Below, in pieces: positions 48,167 to 58,823 of a DNA stretch of 64,000 bases. The stretch lies in contig CM049319.1 of the NCBI GenBank assembly GCA_026874595.1, positions 57,792,917 to 57,856,916 of the forward strand, written 5' to 3'. The stretch is from Sipunculus nudus. Its lineage: Eukaryota; Annelida; Sipuncula; Golfingiida; Sipunculidae. Under the pieces are notes generated by a model. That model saw only the letters and a list, made by a program, of their open reading frames with translations. It ran no database searches and was not told the DNA's origin. A program made the translations under genes and the position numbers. Within the stretch, counting starts at the first letter, position 1. Each line of letters starts with the position of its first letter.

Positions 48167-50784
48167 AGCTCAGCTGACTATAAGTCATCTGAGCTATAGT
48201 CGTGGTCCATTGTCCGTCGTCCATCCGTCTGTCCGTAGATGTGGCACGTTTTAAAACCGTAAGACCTAGGAATAAAAAATTCGGCATAGTGTTAGATGTC
48301 CCCAAGATCTCCTACCAAGCCGAAAACTGGGTCTTTGCGACTTTGTTCCTTTGAGAAATTAAGGAAAAACCTCAATTTTTTATTAAAAACCTATTTTTAC
48401 ACTTCAGGGCTGCCTAATATCAAAACCACTCATCTGTTTTTCTTCATATTTACCATAAATATTCCTCTATATAGTTCCTATGTAAATGCCTGAAATTATG
48501 TCTGTATTATATAATTTAAGAAAGTTATGGGCCAGAATATAATGCAGTTTGTAAAAAATCAGGAAAGATATTTGATCACTTAACACAAAACTTGTTAAAG
48601 CTATGGACTTTTTTTCAAGTAATATAACTTTAATTAATCAAAATTAAATTGTATACCCAAAATAAGATCAAAATCTTTTAAATTTTTTAAAATATTAACA
48701 AAAATAAAAAATTGGTACCTTAAATTTTGCCTAACTTTGACCATGGCACGTTTTTTTTCCTGTAAGTACTGTGGATTTAATTTTCTCAGCATGTTTTTGT
48801 TAGCATTTTGTCTGTTAACACCAAAAATGTGAAACCAGTTGATCAAAAACTGTAGATTTTATTCAAGTTTTCAAGCACCATGTAACATATTGTTTACATC
48901 AGGCTAGTGTTATGCAGTTTGCAAGAGCTCAGCTCCCCAGGTTAAGCTCTCAGTTCCTAAAATTTGGCATACAATTAGATGTCTCCAAAATTCCCTTCCA
49001 TGCCAAGAATTTGGTCACTAGGACTTGATACCTTAAAGTAAAAATAAACTTTCATTTTTCAATTAAAAACCCATTGTTACACTTCAATACTGCCTAATAT
49101 CAAAACCACTGATCTGAGTTTAATCATATATAATATACATGTTTTTCTATACATTCTCTGTGCACTTGCCAGAAATGATGTCAGTATTGCGTAGTTGTTT
49201 TAAGTTATGGGCCCAAACATAATGCACTTTGTAAAAAATCAAGAAATATATTTACTCCCTTGACAAGGGGCTTGCTGAAGCTAGAGATTTTTTGTCAGGG
49301 ATGTAACATTATTTAATCAAGATTCAATTGAATACCCAAAATCAGTTCTGAATTTTTTAAATTTTATAAGTTATTAGTATAAATATAAAATTAGTACCTT
49401 AAATTTTGCCCAAATTTGACCATTTTATTTTTGTTTCATGTGAGCTCTGTTTATATAATTTTCATATCATGCACACATAAGGATTTCAGCTTTTTAGTTT
49501 AGAAAGCTGAAAGAAATTGGCCAAAAATTGTAGCTTTTATTAATGTTTTTATGAGACCATGTCAGACCTTGGCTCTCTCCAGCCACTCTTGAGTCACCTG
49601 TATATTGACCTTGTTGAACATTCAGCAAATTATGCACGCTTGAGGCGAGGTATATACTGGGGCAGCAAGGCAGCTTATGGCCAGCCACAGTTGATCCAGG
49701 TGTCCAACCCAACTCATCTAGTAGTTTTAACTAACAACATAACAATAAACAATAAATTAATCAATTTTTATTGTTTTTTAATAACAAATTAAAGAAAAAT
49801 AGAAAAGGAATTTGTTAGTTTATAATAATAGGGAATTAACTTGCAGTTACTGATGATATAAGAATCTTGTATTGATGGATAGAATGTCATATATTCCAAA
49901 TAACACCATGCAGTCACCTATGGCATTTTTCAGTTCAATTTTAAAAATAAAAAAGTAAATCATATTATTCATTACTAATCATTAGGGATCATATGAAGGA
50001 AATTAATGATAGACAAAGATGCAGTTGATAATATTAATCTAGATTCCTACTGTGTCTAGTGTGTACATTGATGTGAAATTAGTCCAAAATAAATATATCA
50101 CATTTATTTTTTTTTAATATAAATAAAAGCCATAAAACAAGGTACTTATGATCATTATTTAAATGTGTGAATTTTGTACATTCTGGATTCTCAACACCAT
50201 TGTTTGGTGAAAACTGAATAAATACCAGACATGGTGGGAATACTTTGCAATTGTATTTAAATACAAATATGAATATGTACTCCATTATAAAATTTCTTGC
50301 ATAAAGAATGGGAATTCAGGTAAAAATGAAAGTATATGAATACCAGTGCAAATACTTTCCATATGTATTCATGAATGCATTCATGAATATATTCTTTAAT
50401 TTTATTTTAATAATCATTTAATTTATATTTCATTTTAAAAATCATACGATTCTCTTATTATTTTTAATAAAAATTATATCTGGGACAATATTTGTAATTT
50501 TTTTAATAAATAGTTAAACTCTTATATTATATGTTCTGCTTATAAGTTATATGGCCAAGTCAAAATCTGTGTGACAATAGTACTCCATTTGTTAATAAAA
50601 TAAATGAAATCAATTCTCTTCTCTGTCTCCAATTGTACTATCAAAATCATACATAAGCTAAACAACAACAACTCATAATACAGCTTATACTTATTACCAC
50701 ACAAAACCAGCATGTGCCTCATTTCTAAATCATATTTTTTTATCATATATAAAAGCTGAGCGCCGTGACCCATAGGTCCCTTGT
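48167..50784 (+). mobile_element. Nest element d, innermost, complete family-3 copy (2.6 kb)
   Basis: The 5' hairpin AGCTCAGCTGACTATAAG/TCATCTGAGCT is followed by the CCATCCGTCTGTCCG tract. The body is collinear with f (22642-25160), and the 3' end is AGCTGAGCgccgtGACCCATAGGTCCCTTGT joined to T (50754-50784). GCTCAGCT at the start pairs with AGCTGAGC at the end as the asymmetric TIR. It is internally two-part: the second half restarts near 48927 with an 'agagctcagctccccagg' relic. It has no coding capacity. Confidence 0.82.
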
Positions 50785-52120
50785 TATTAAAATCCTATTT
50801 TCACACTTCAGGACTGCCTGATATCAAAACCACTCATCTGTTTTTTCTCAAATTTTCCATAAACATTCCTCTTTATAGTTCCTATGTACATGCCAGAAAT
50901 TAAGTCTGTAAAGTATAAATTCTTTAAGTTATGGGCCCAAACATAATGGACTTTGTAAAAAATCAAGAAAAATAATAACTCACTTAACGTGAAAAATTTT
51001 GAAACTAGAGTCTATTTCCTCAAGTACATAACTATGTTTAATTAAAATTCAATTGTTTACCCAAAATTAGATCTGAATTTTGTAAATATTTTAAGTTATT
51101 AGCATAAAAAAAAAATCAGTACCTTAAATTTTGCCCAACTTTGACCATGGCACGTTTTTTTTCCTGTAAGAACCATTGATTTAATTTTCACAGCATGTAA
51201 ACATAAATATTTAGTTTAACTAAATCTGAAATTGGAAAATAAAAGCTTGAAAATTAAGCTGGTTATTGATTTTTTTTCTGTAGTCACTTGCTTTGATTAC
51301 AGATGCAGGGTCCCACTCCAGGTCACTGGAAGTCAGCTATGCCAGGCTTTCTGATTTGTTACAGTCACTGGGGGAGATCCCCTGCTGTGACAGGTGTACA
51401 GTTATTCTTATATCACCACCCCAATCATCCCCCCCCCCCCCCCACAAACCCAACCCACCAAGTGTTATGCAGTAATTGTTATTGTTTTCACTGTATCTAC
51501 TTAATTGTAATGCTGTTTCCACTCCGATATGCAAAAACTTTCCTTGAAAAAATAATTCAAGGTGTAATCTAGAAGATGCAATGTTGTGTAATGTAGCATT
51601 TTTAAAGAAATCAATTTTCTTTTAAATGATTTTAACAAATATAAATGAACCCATCAGTATGCTTAAATTATTATAAAATATGAAGCACATTATAGATAAA
51701 TAAAGACACAATTAAAAATTGTGAAATCTAAATCAAGTGTTATTTTTAGATATTTATTGTTTTGCAGATTTAAAAGAGATATATTTTTGTGGTAAAAAAT
51801 AAATAAACATTTGTATGCATGATGTGGTGTTATCTGACAAGATTGAGATTTATGATGATGCAATCGAGAATTATGAATCAACTTTTATATTCAGATATAT
51901 ATGTTAAATTGGAAATGTATAAAAAATATAAACTTAAATTAGAAAATAATTGATGTGAAAAAAAAAGAGGATTTAATACAAACATTTGTTCATTATTTTC
52001 CTGCCTCAGCAGAATTTGAGATCAGGCTTTGTTTGCCCTGTTTTATGTTGTTAATTAGCTATATTTCAACTGTATACATTTCATAAAAAAAAATATATAT
52101 TTAATAATATATATTATACC

Positions 52121-52393
52121 GCAAAAAAAATAGATTATATTGAACAAATGTGTAAACTACTGAAATGTCAACAGTTAATCGAAAAACCAACTAATGATCA
52201 TGGTAATAGTACAGATCATTTGTTCACAAACTGCTCACATGCTTTAGTTTCAACATTAGGAAACACATGGTCAGGTCACAAAATATTTTTTGCAACAATT
52301 TCTTGCTCATCAATACAAACCAATCATATAAACCAACCATGGCCTTTATTACCTCTTCCTCTTACACTTTATCTCTATTTGATATTATTTTAG
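52121..52393 (+). pseudogene. Decayed APE-type endonuclease C-terminal fragment (Helentron EN or LINE), copy 1
   Basis: The frame reads ...IDYIEQMCKLLKC, QQLIEKPTND, STDHLFTN and SGHKIFFAT. This follows the order of the C-terminal part of the APE-like endonuclease of CR1/L2-type non-LTR retrotransposons, where a QLI..PTR block, a LD..(F/L)TN block and an SDH motif occur in that order. Autonomous Helentrons carry such a domain fused to the C-terminus of Rep-helicase. The fragment lies ~120 bp upstream of a Helentron 3' terminator (52416-52448), the expected place. The SDH Asp is replaced by Gly, and the upstream catalytic part is absent, so it cannot be an active enzyme. The alternative is a captured LINE piece. 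I assigned it by eye only. Confidence 0.55.
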
Positions 52394-52415
52394 ATTTTTA
52401 CCTTCAAGGTTAAAG

Positions 52416-52448
52416 CAGCTGAGCACAGTGACCCATAGGTCCCTTTTT
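52416..52448 (+). mobile_element. Damaged family-3 3' terminator inside c
   Basis: CAGCTGAGC, then 'acagt', then GACCCATAGGTC and CCTTTTT. The ATIR part and stem are present, but the end reads CTTTTT instead of CTTGTT. The copy in a (58306-58338) shares the CTTTTT change. Both elements continue past this point. Confidence 0.75.
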
Positions 52449-54085
52449 CAAGGTCACAGCAGCAATTATGCTAAAATGATATATGTGCAATGTGCAATAA
52501 CTCAAAAACAATTTGTGGTACAGTCACCAAACCTACAGTTTAGATGCATCTTATCAAGGGCTAGGCCAAGTAAGGGATGCATGGATTGATCCAAAAATCA
52601 ACTTGACTGAAGATCTTGGATAGTATTGTCATGTACCGGAAACTGGTGGCACCACCTGTTATTCTTTGACTTGTTTTTGTGCCGTTTAATACCCCCATCA
52701 CTGCCACTTAAAAGTACTGTGAGCATTATAAGTCAAAAACAAATGGACAGATTTCTTTCATATTATGCATATACATAGACATGGGTTATGAGATGATGTT
52801 TATATAAATTGGGGTCATGACCTTTCCTATATGAGTGGCCTTGACCTTGAATATTGCCATATATGATGAAAATTACACAAAATCATTAATATCTCAATAA
52901 GGGATGCATGGATTGGTCCAAAAATCAACTTGACCAAAGATTTGGTTAGTGTTGTCAAGAACCAGAAACTGGTAGCGCCACCTGTTATTCTTTTACTTGT
53001 TTTCCTGCCATTGCATTATAAGTCAAAAACTAATATTATAAACATACTAGCTGATAAACCCGGTATACCGGGCTTTTCACCGCGGTTTGCGAGATATATT
53101 TACTGAGATATTGAATGTTGGCTCATTTTTTATTATAAAAATTAAAAGAAAATATAGATTTTTAGTGGGATACTCTCGGAATACAATATTTACAAATAAT
53201 TTTTTACTGTTATTTTGTGGCGCTGTGCTCGTGGCAAAAATCATATCCTGGTATGTTTTCCTTAAAGACCTGGTCAGTGATGGTTTACATTCCGAACCGG
53301 AATGAGACGCGGAGGCATACAGTGTTTCTTTGATATTTGACTGGTTTCTATCGTTCGACGTTTAAAGAATAGGTTGATGTGTGGAACACATTAGGTTAAT
53401 TAAATGTACGTTGCAAGGAAACTGTTCTTGAAGAAGGAAACAGAAATATACATACATCGTAAGTAGCAGAAGCGGACCCAGCGAGACTCCATGCAGTGGG
53501 TCCGTATCCCATTTTCAGACCCCCGACACCACCCCAGCCCTGTTCCTGAATTCGGGACCTTGAATTAGGTTTTGTCATTTACCCTCCTGGGTTGAACTCT
53601 CCATTTCATAAAGCGAGAAACGTGTGTTTTTCTCTTTTACTGACCACGCACATGGGTCAAATCCCTCATTGAAAGCAAGCGTTATTCATATGAACAATAG
53701 TCCTTAGTGTTAGAGGTTAAGTGAATACGATGCACGCATTCCGGTGATTGCCGAAGGCAGTTCGGCTGTGCTCAGTAAAAAAACGGAAAAATCACTAAAA
53801 ATTATATGTATATTAAAAATTATTTATTTTCATATCGCCTATGTCACTGCGGGGATAATAACCTTTAAAATGATGTATGGCACAATATTGTACACAATTG
53901 TTTTAGAGAACACCACAAACAAACGTGAACTGAATTCCTTTTATAAGTATTAGATTATGCATATAATGGGAGTGGTCCGATATTAATTGTTGCTGAAGAT
54001 GGGGGGGGAGGCCTTTTCTTAAAGGGGGGGGGGGGATTAATTGTCTGGGGATACTATGGCATCTGCGGTGCCAAGAAATATCTAG
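52449..54085 (+). mobile_element. Family-2 element, 3' part, interrupted
   Basis: Family-2 phrases ('gggatgcatggattg', 'tggcaccacctgttattcttt', 'ggggtcatgacctttcct') run to 53039. After the insertion the sequence picks up at 53954 and ends with TGTCTGGGGATAC, GGCATC-tgc-GGTGCC and 'aagaaatatCTAGT' (54042-54085). No 5' GTATC hairpin is present. About 17 bp of the expected body are missing at the insertion point. Confidence 0.7.
53040..53953. mobile_element. 914-bp unclassified insertion (CTAGCTG...CCCGGTATACCGGG)
   Basis: It interrupts the family-2 segment. Possible 5-bp target duplication ATTAT (53035-53039 and 53954-53958). Near the left end lies 'actagctgataaa' and the perfect palindrome CCCGGTATACCGGG (53059-53072); 'ttgccgaaggcagttcggc' occurs toward the right. 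Repeats starting 'actagctg' with a GC-rich palindrome are familiar to me from other invertebrates, but I cannot name the class. A 72-codon plus frame (53087-53305) has no motif. Confidence 0.5.
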
Positions 54086-54604
54086 TTTTCTTTTAAATTC
54101 AGTTTAAACGTTTGTGATTTAAAAATAATAAAATATATGTGTATGCATAATATGACTCAATATGAGCTACACTCTGGATATATAATGATTGCAACTTAGA
54201 ATTCTAATATTTTAACTTATAATTTCAGTTTTTTATTACAAATTTATAAAACTTGTAAATAAAAAAATGAATCAGATAAAAACTATTAATGGAAATAGTA
54301 GTTATGCTAAAAAAATGGGCTTATTTATAAACTTAAATGCATTATTCCCTTGAAAGTGAAATAAAGGTATTAGTCCATTCTGTCCTCTTGCCTGTCCATC
54401 TGTAAATTTTTCATATGCTTCACAGTATCTCAAAACTTTTACTGTTTTCCTTCATGACAGTCTTGTCAGAGTATTAGTTTGCAATCATATATTTAGAACT
54501 TTACTATAACCAAGTAGGAGGGCCCCTTTCCTCTTAGCTTCTCACATGCTTATATAAATGAAAAACATTACAATAGAATATTTTGCATTTGCAATTTCAA
54601 ACTT

Positions 54605-54636
54605 CAGCTGAGCGCCGTGACCCATGGGTCCCTTGT
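54605..54636 (+). mobile_element. Intact family-3 3' terminator closing c
   Basis: CAGCTGAGC (inverse of the family-3 5' GCTCAGCTG), 'gccgt', the palindrome GACCCATGGGTC, then CCTTGT joined to T. The next bases are the resumed body of b, which fixes this as the end of the inserted unit. Confidence 0.8.
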
Positions 54637-56101
54637 TTAAAAATCAGGAAATAGATTTGCTCACTTAACATGAGAATTGCTGAAGCTGAAGACTTTTTTT
54701 CAGGAATATAACTTTATTTAATCAAGATTCAATTTTTTGCCCAAAATTAGATCTGAATTTTGCAAATTTTTCAAGTTATTAGCATAAATAAAAAATTAAT
54801 ACCTTAAATTTTGTCCAACTTTGGCAGTGGCACATTTTTTCCCTGTAAGCACTGTTGATTTAATTTTCACAGCATATACACATAAGGGTTTAATCTTTTA
54901 AAATCTGAAATTTCAAAGAAATTGTTTGAAAAGAGTAGCTTTTATTCAAGTTTTCATACACCATGTCAAGTGTTGTTTATATCTGGCCCACCTAGTAGTA
55001 CAGCCTTCACTTGCATTATGTAACCCACCCCAGGCAGCTTGCCTTGACCCAGCTTGGCCACAACTATCAGGCTTCTCCTCTGCCCTGCACTCAACCCCCC
55101 CCCCCCCAGCTGGTGCATAAACTAGATGAATGTTATAATTTTCTGTATTTTATTTTATTCTTGGACATGCTACATTTTAGATTTTGTATTGTACCACCAG
55201 GGTTACAATGATTAAAGTGCACATTTAATTGTGTCCACAAAGTGATGTATTGCTATGAAAGTATGGATGTTCATCAGATAAGTAATGCTTTACTTCAGAA
55301 GAGTAAAACTTCACCAGGTGTGAAATTGACTATTAATTCCAGTTATTAATTACAGCTGAGATTGTAATTAGCATAATGATATTTTTTGTCCCACATTCAA
55401 CCAACAGTGTGTATACTTTATTTGAAAAGATGTTTTTATTTTATCAAATTTACTGAATCTTTTATTTTATTTCGGTGAATAAAATTAAGCTTGTCCTGAA
55501 AACTCCAATGTGCAAAACTTTTTAATAGGAATTCAAGGAATAATTTTGTAGATGCCATGTTGTGGCATTATTTTCTTTAACATTCAGTTTAAACATTTGA
55601 TTTAAAAATAATAAAATATATGTGTATGCATAATATGACCCAATGTGAGCTACAATCACAATATATAATGATTGCAACTTAGAATTCTAATATTTAAACT
55701 TATATTTTCACTTTTATATTACAAATTTATAACACTTGTAAATAAAAAAAATGAATCAGATAAAAACTATTAATGAAAAAAGTGGATATGCTAAAAAAAT
55801 AAGCTTATATATAAACTTAAATGCATTATTCCTTTGAAAGTGAAATGAAGGTATTAGTCCATTCTGTCCACTTGCTTGTCCATCTGAAAATTTTTCATAT
55901 GCATCCGGTATCTCAAAACTTTTACTGTTTTTCTTCATGACAGTCTTGTCAGAGTATTAGTTTGCAATCATATATTGAGAACTTTACTATAACCAAGTAG
56001 GAGGGCCCTTCCCTTTTAGCTTCTCATATGCTTATATAAATATAAAACATTACAATAGAATATTTTTCATATTTTGCATTTGCAAAAATTTCAAACTTTT
56101 G

Positions 56102-56123
56102 TTGTGACCCATGGGTCCTTTGT
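56102..56123 (+). mobile_element. Damaged family-3 3' terminator inside b
   Basis: 'ttgtGACCCATGGGTCCTTTGT': the stem palindrome is perfect, but the preceding CAGCTGAGC is lost and one C is missing before the terminal TTTGT. Sequence downstream (from 56124) matches the 3' part of d/f (24662 onward) rather than the body of a. Confidence 0.7.
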
Positions 56124-56281
56124 TTATATTCTGGATTCTCAACATCATTGTTTGGCTAAAACTGAATAAATACCAGACATGGTGCAAATATTTTGCAAAT
56201 GTATATGAATATGAATATGAATATGTACTCCATTATAAAATTTCTTGCATTAGAATGGGAATTCAGGTAAAAATGAAAGTA

Positions 56282-56719
56282 CTGTGGTTGGCTTCATATT
56301 GGCGAGGCTGAAATTTCGCGATTTTTCCATTTTTAATGTTTTGCGAGGGTTTCATTTTCGCGATCTCACAAGAACCTACTAGTATATCAAATCTTTGGCA
56401 AAACCATATACCTTTGTGTTTTATAAAATGAGAATAGGTCATGCGTTTGTGACATTTTCTTATATAATGATGGGCCAGTGCACACAGCATAGGTGGTTTA
56501 GTTCAAATTTAAGGTTTAAATTTCCCTATACCTGCAAGGATGTAATTTATTAAAAAAATTCTCTCTGTTCTAACCTATTAACATACAAGTATTGATTACA
56601 CTAAATAAGAAGAACATTCTCAATTGGCCGATTATTCCCGAGGGTTTCATTTTCGCGATTATTTCCAATTCGCGAATATCGCGAAATTAAAACCCTCGCG
56701 AACAAAAAGGCAACCACAG
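56282..56719. mobile_element. 438-bp MITE, copy 2 (TA target) with empty site in window
   Basis: Ends CTGTGGTTGGC and GGCAACCACAG, flanked by TA at 56280-56281 and 56720-56721. The uninterrupted host reads 'aatgaaagtatatgaatacc' at 24817-24836 and 50323-50342. The interrupted one reads 'aatgaaagTA' + element + 'TAtttgaatacc'. This is direct proof of TA duplication. It is the same family as 10652-11079. Confidence 0.93.
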
Positions 56720-57132
56720 TATTTGAATACCAGTGCAAATACTTTCAAAATGTATTCATAAATGCATATATTCTATAATATTATTTTAATAATTAGTTCA
56801 GTTATATTTTATTAAAAAAATCATATGATTCTCTTATTATTTTTAATAAAATTATATTGGCACAATATTTGTTATTAAATTTTAATAAATAGTTCAACTC
56901 TTTTATTATATTTGCTGCATATAAGTTATATGGCCAAGTCAAAATCTGTGTGACAATAGCACTCCATTGGTTAATAAAATAAATGAAATCAATCCTCTTC
57001 CCTGTCTCCAAAAATACTATCAAAATCATACATAAGCTAAACACCAACAACTCATAATAAAGCTTATATTTATTACCACACAAAACCAGCATATGCCTCT
57101 TTCCCAAATCATATTTTTTTTATCATATATAA

Positions 57133-57164
57133 CAGCTGAGCGCCGTGACCCATGGGTCCCTTGT
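57133..57164 (+). mobile_element. Intact family-3 3' terminator closing b
   Basis: CAGCTGAGC, 'gccgt', GACCCATGGGTC, CCTTGT joined to T, followed directly by the resumed body of a ('tttctgtagtcac'). Confidence 0.8.
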
Positions 57165-57166
57165 TT

Positions 57167-58823
57167 TCTGTAGTCACTTGCTTTGATTACAGATGCTGGG
57201 TCCCACTCCAGATCACTGGAAGTCAGCTATGCCAGGCTTTCTGATTTGTTACAGTCACTGGTGGAGATCCCCTGCTGTGACAGGTGTACAGTTATTCTTA
57301 TATCACCACCCCAATCATCCCCCCCCCCCCCACAAACCCAACCCACCAAGTGTTATGCAGTAATTGTTATTGTTATCACTGTATCTCCTTAATTGTAATG
57401 CTGTTTCCACTCCGATATGCAAAAACTTTCCTTGGAAAAAATAATTCAAGGTGTAATCCAGAAGATGCAATGTTGTGTAATGTAGCATTCTTAAAGAAAT
57501 CAATTTTCTTTTAAATGATTTTAACAAATATAAATGAACCCATCAGTATGCTTAAATTATTATAAAATATGAAGCACATTATGGATAAATAAAGACACAA
57601 TTAAAAATTGTGAAACATAAATCAAGTATTATATTTAGATATTTATTGTTTTGCAGATTTAAAAGATATATTTTTGTGGTAAAAAATAAATAAACATTTG
57701 TATGCATGATGTGGTGTTATCTGACAAGATTGAGATTTATGATGATGCAATTGAGAATTATGAATCAACTTTTATATTCAGATATATATGTTAAATTGGA
57801 AATGTATAGAAATATAACCTTAAATTAGAAAATAATTGATGTGATAAAAAAATCAGGATTTAATACAAACATCTGTTCATTATTTTCCTGCCTCAGCAGA
57901 ATTTGAGATCAGGCTTTGTTTGCCCTGTTTTATGTTTTTATTTAGCTATATTTCAACTGTATACATTTCATAAAAAAATACATATATATTTAATAATATA
58001 TATTATACCGCAAAAAAAATAGATTCAATTGAACAAATGTGTAAACTACTGAAATGTCAACAGTTAATCGAAAAACCAACTAATGATCATGGTAATAGTA
58101 CAGATCATTTGTTCACAAACTGCTCACATGCTTTAGTTTCAACATTAGGAAACACATGGTCAGGTCACAAAATATTTTTTGCAACAATTTCTTGCTCATC
58201 AATACAAACCAATCATATAAACCAACCATGGCCTTTATTACCTCATCCTCTTACACTTTATCTCTATTTGATATTATTTTAGATTTTTACCTTCAAGGTT
58301 AACGTCAGCTGAGCACAGTGACCCATTGGTCCCTTTTTCAAGGTCACAGCAGCAATTATGCTAAAATGATATATGTGCAATGTGCAATAACTCAAAAACA
58401 ATTTGTGGTACAGTCACCAAACCTACAGTTTAGATGCATCTTATCAAGGGCTAGGCCAAGTAAGGGATGCATGGATTGATCCAAAAATCAACTTGACTGA
58501 AGATCTTGGATAGTATTGTCATGTACCGGAAACTGGTGGCACCACCTGTTATTCTTTGACTTGTTTTTGTGCCGTTTAATACCCCCATCACTGCCACTTA
58601 AAAGTACTGTGAGCATTATAAGTCAAAAACAAATAGACAGATTTCTTTCATATTATGCATATACATAGACATGGGTTATGAGATGATGTTTATATAAATT
58701 GGGGTCATGACCTTTCCTATATGAGTGGCCTTGACCTTGAATATTGCCATATATGATGAAAATTACACAAAATCATTAATATCTCCGAGTCAATAAGGGA
58801 TGCATGGATTGGTCCAAAAATCA
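57167..58823 (+). repeat. 1.65-kb duplicated segment, copy in a
   Basis: Second copy of 51277-52927; see that entry. Its right edge (58823, 'ccaaaaatca') is abrupt: unique sequence 'gttgagatttagaaataat' follows, whereas the other copy goes on in family-2 sequence. Confidence 0.85.
58010..58282 (+). pseudogene. Decayed APE-type endonuclease fragment, copy 2
   Basis: Same fragment as at 52121-52393, with the same QQLIEKPTND, STDHLFTN and SGHKIFFAT blocks. From its first Met it differs by one residue near the C-terminus (PLPL there, PHPL here). The Gly in place of the motif Asp is shared, so inactivation preceded the duplication. Confidence 0.55.

Larger units (their letters stand above)
51277..52927 (+). 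repeat. 1.65-kb duplicated segment, copy in c
   Basis: Nearly identical to 57167-58823, including the poly-C tract (C15 here, C13 there), the endonuclease remnant, the mutated terminator and ~480 bp of family-2-like sequence beyond it. Differences are scattered single bases and short indels, including a 6-bp 'cgagtc' insertion in the other copy. The identity crosses an element boundary, so the two copies descend from the same chimeric element or from a duplication. Confidence 0.85.
47951..54636 (+). mobile_element. Nest element c, inserted in b
   Basis: 5' hairpin at 47952. The body stops in 'aaaaacctcaatttt' at 48166 and resumes at 50785 with 'tattaaaatcctattttcacac' (empty site intact at 47070-47105). 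It includes the 1.65-kb segment shared with a, the endonuclease remnant (52121-52393), a damaged terminator (52416-52448), a family-2 segment with its own 3' end at 54085, and then ~550 bp closing with an intact terminator at 54605-54636. The unit bounded by the empty site in b is therefore chimeric. Confidence 0.75.
47564..57164 (+). mobile_element. Nest element b, inserted in a
   Basis: 5' hairpin at 47565. Its body (47564-47950) stops at 'aatataatgcagttt' and resumes at 54637 with 'ttaaaaatcagg'. Uninterrupted relatives read 'ataatgcactttgtaaaaaatca' (23709-23732, 47237-47260). The resumed body reaches a damaged terminator at 56102-56123 (GACCCATGGGTCCTTTGT, with the CAGCTGAGC part lost). 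The inserted unit nevertheless extends to an intact terminator at 57133-57164, so ~1 kb of a d-like 3' part has been added. A TA MITE is nested at 56282-56719. Confidence 0.75.
46842..58823 (+). mobile_element. Nest element a: family-3 outermost layer (46842-47563 and 57165-58823)
   Basis: It starts with AGCTCAGCTGACTATAAG...CTGAGCT and a CCGTCC tract. The sequence stops at 'agctagttattgattttt' and resumes at 57165 with 'tttctgtagtcacttgctttg'. Element c has these two phrases contiguous (51261-51290), which is the empty site. The resumed part contains the endonuclease remnant (58010-58282) and a mutated terminator CAGCTGAGC...GACCCATTGGTCCCTTTTT (58306-58338). It continues another ~485 bp into family-2-like sequence and is cut off at 58823. 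Confidence 0.8.

Noticed and set aside
51293-51475. 60-codon frame nearly identical at 57183, possible conserved gene
   Set aside because: Conservation is explained by the 1.65-kb duplication; the frame runs into the poly-C tract and has no motif.
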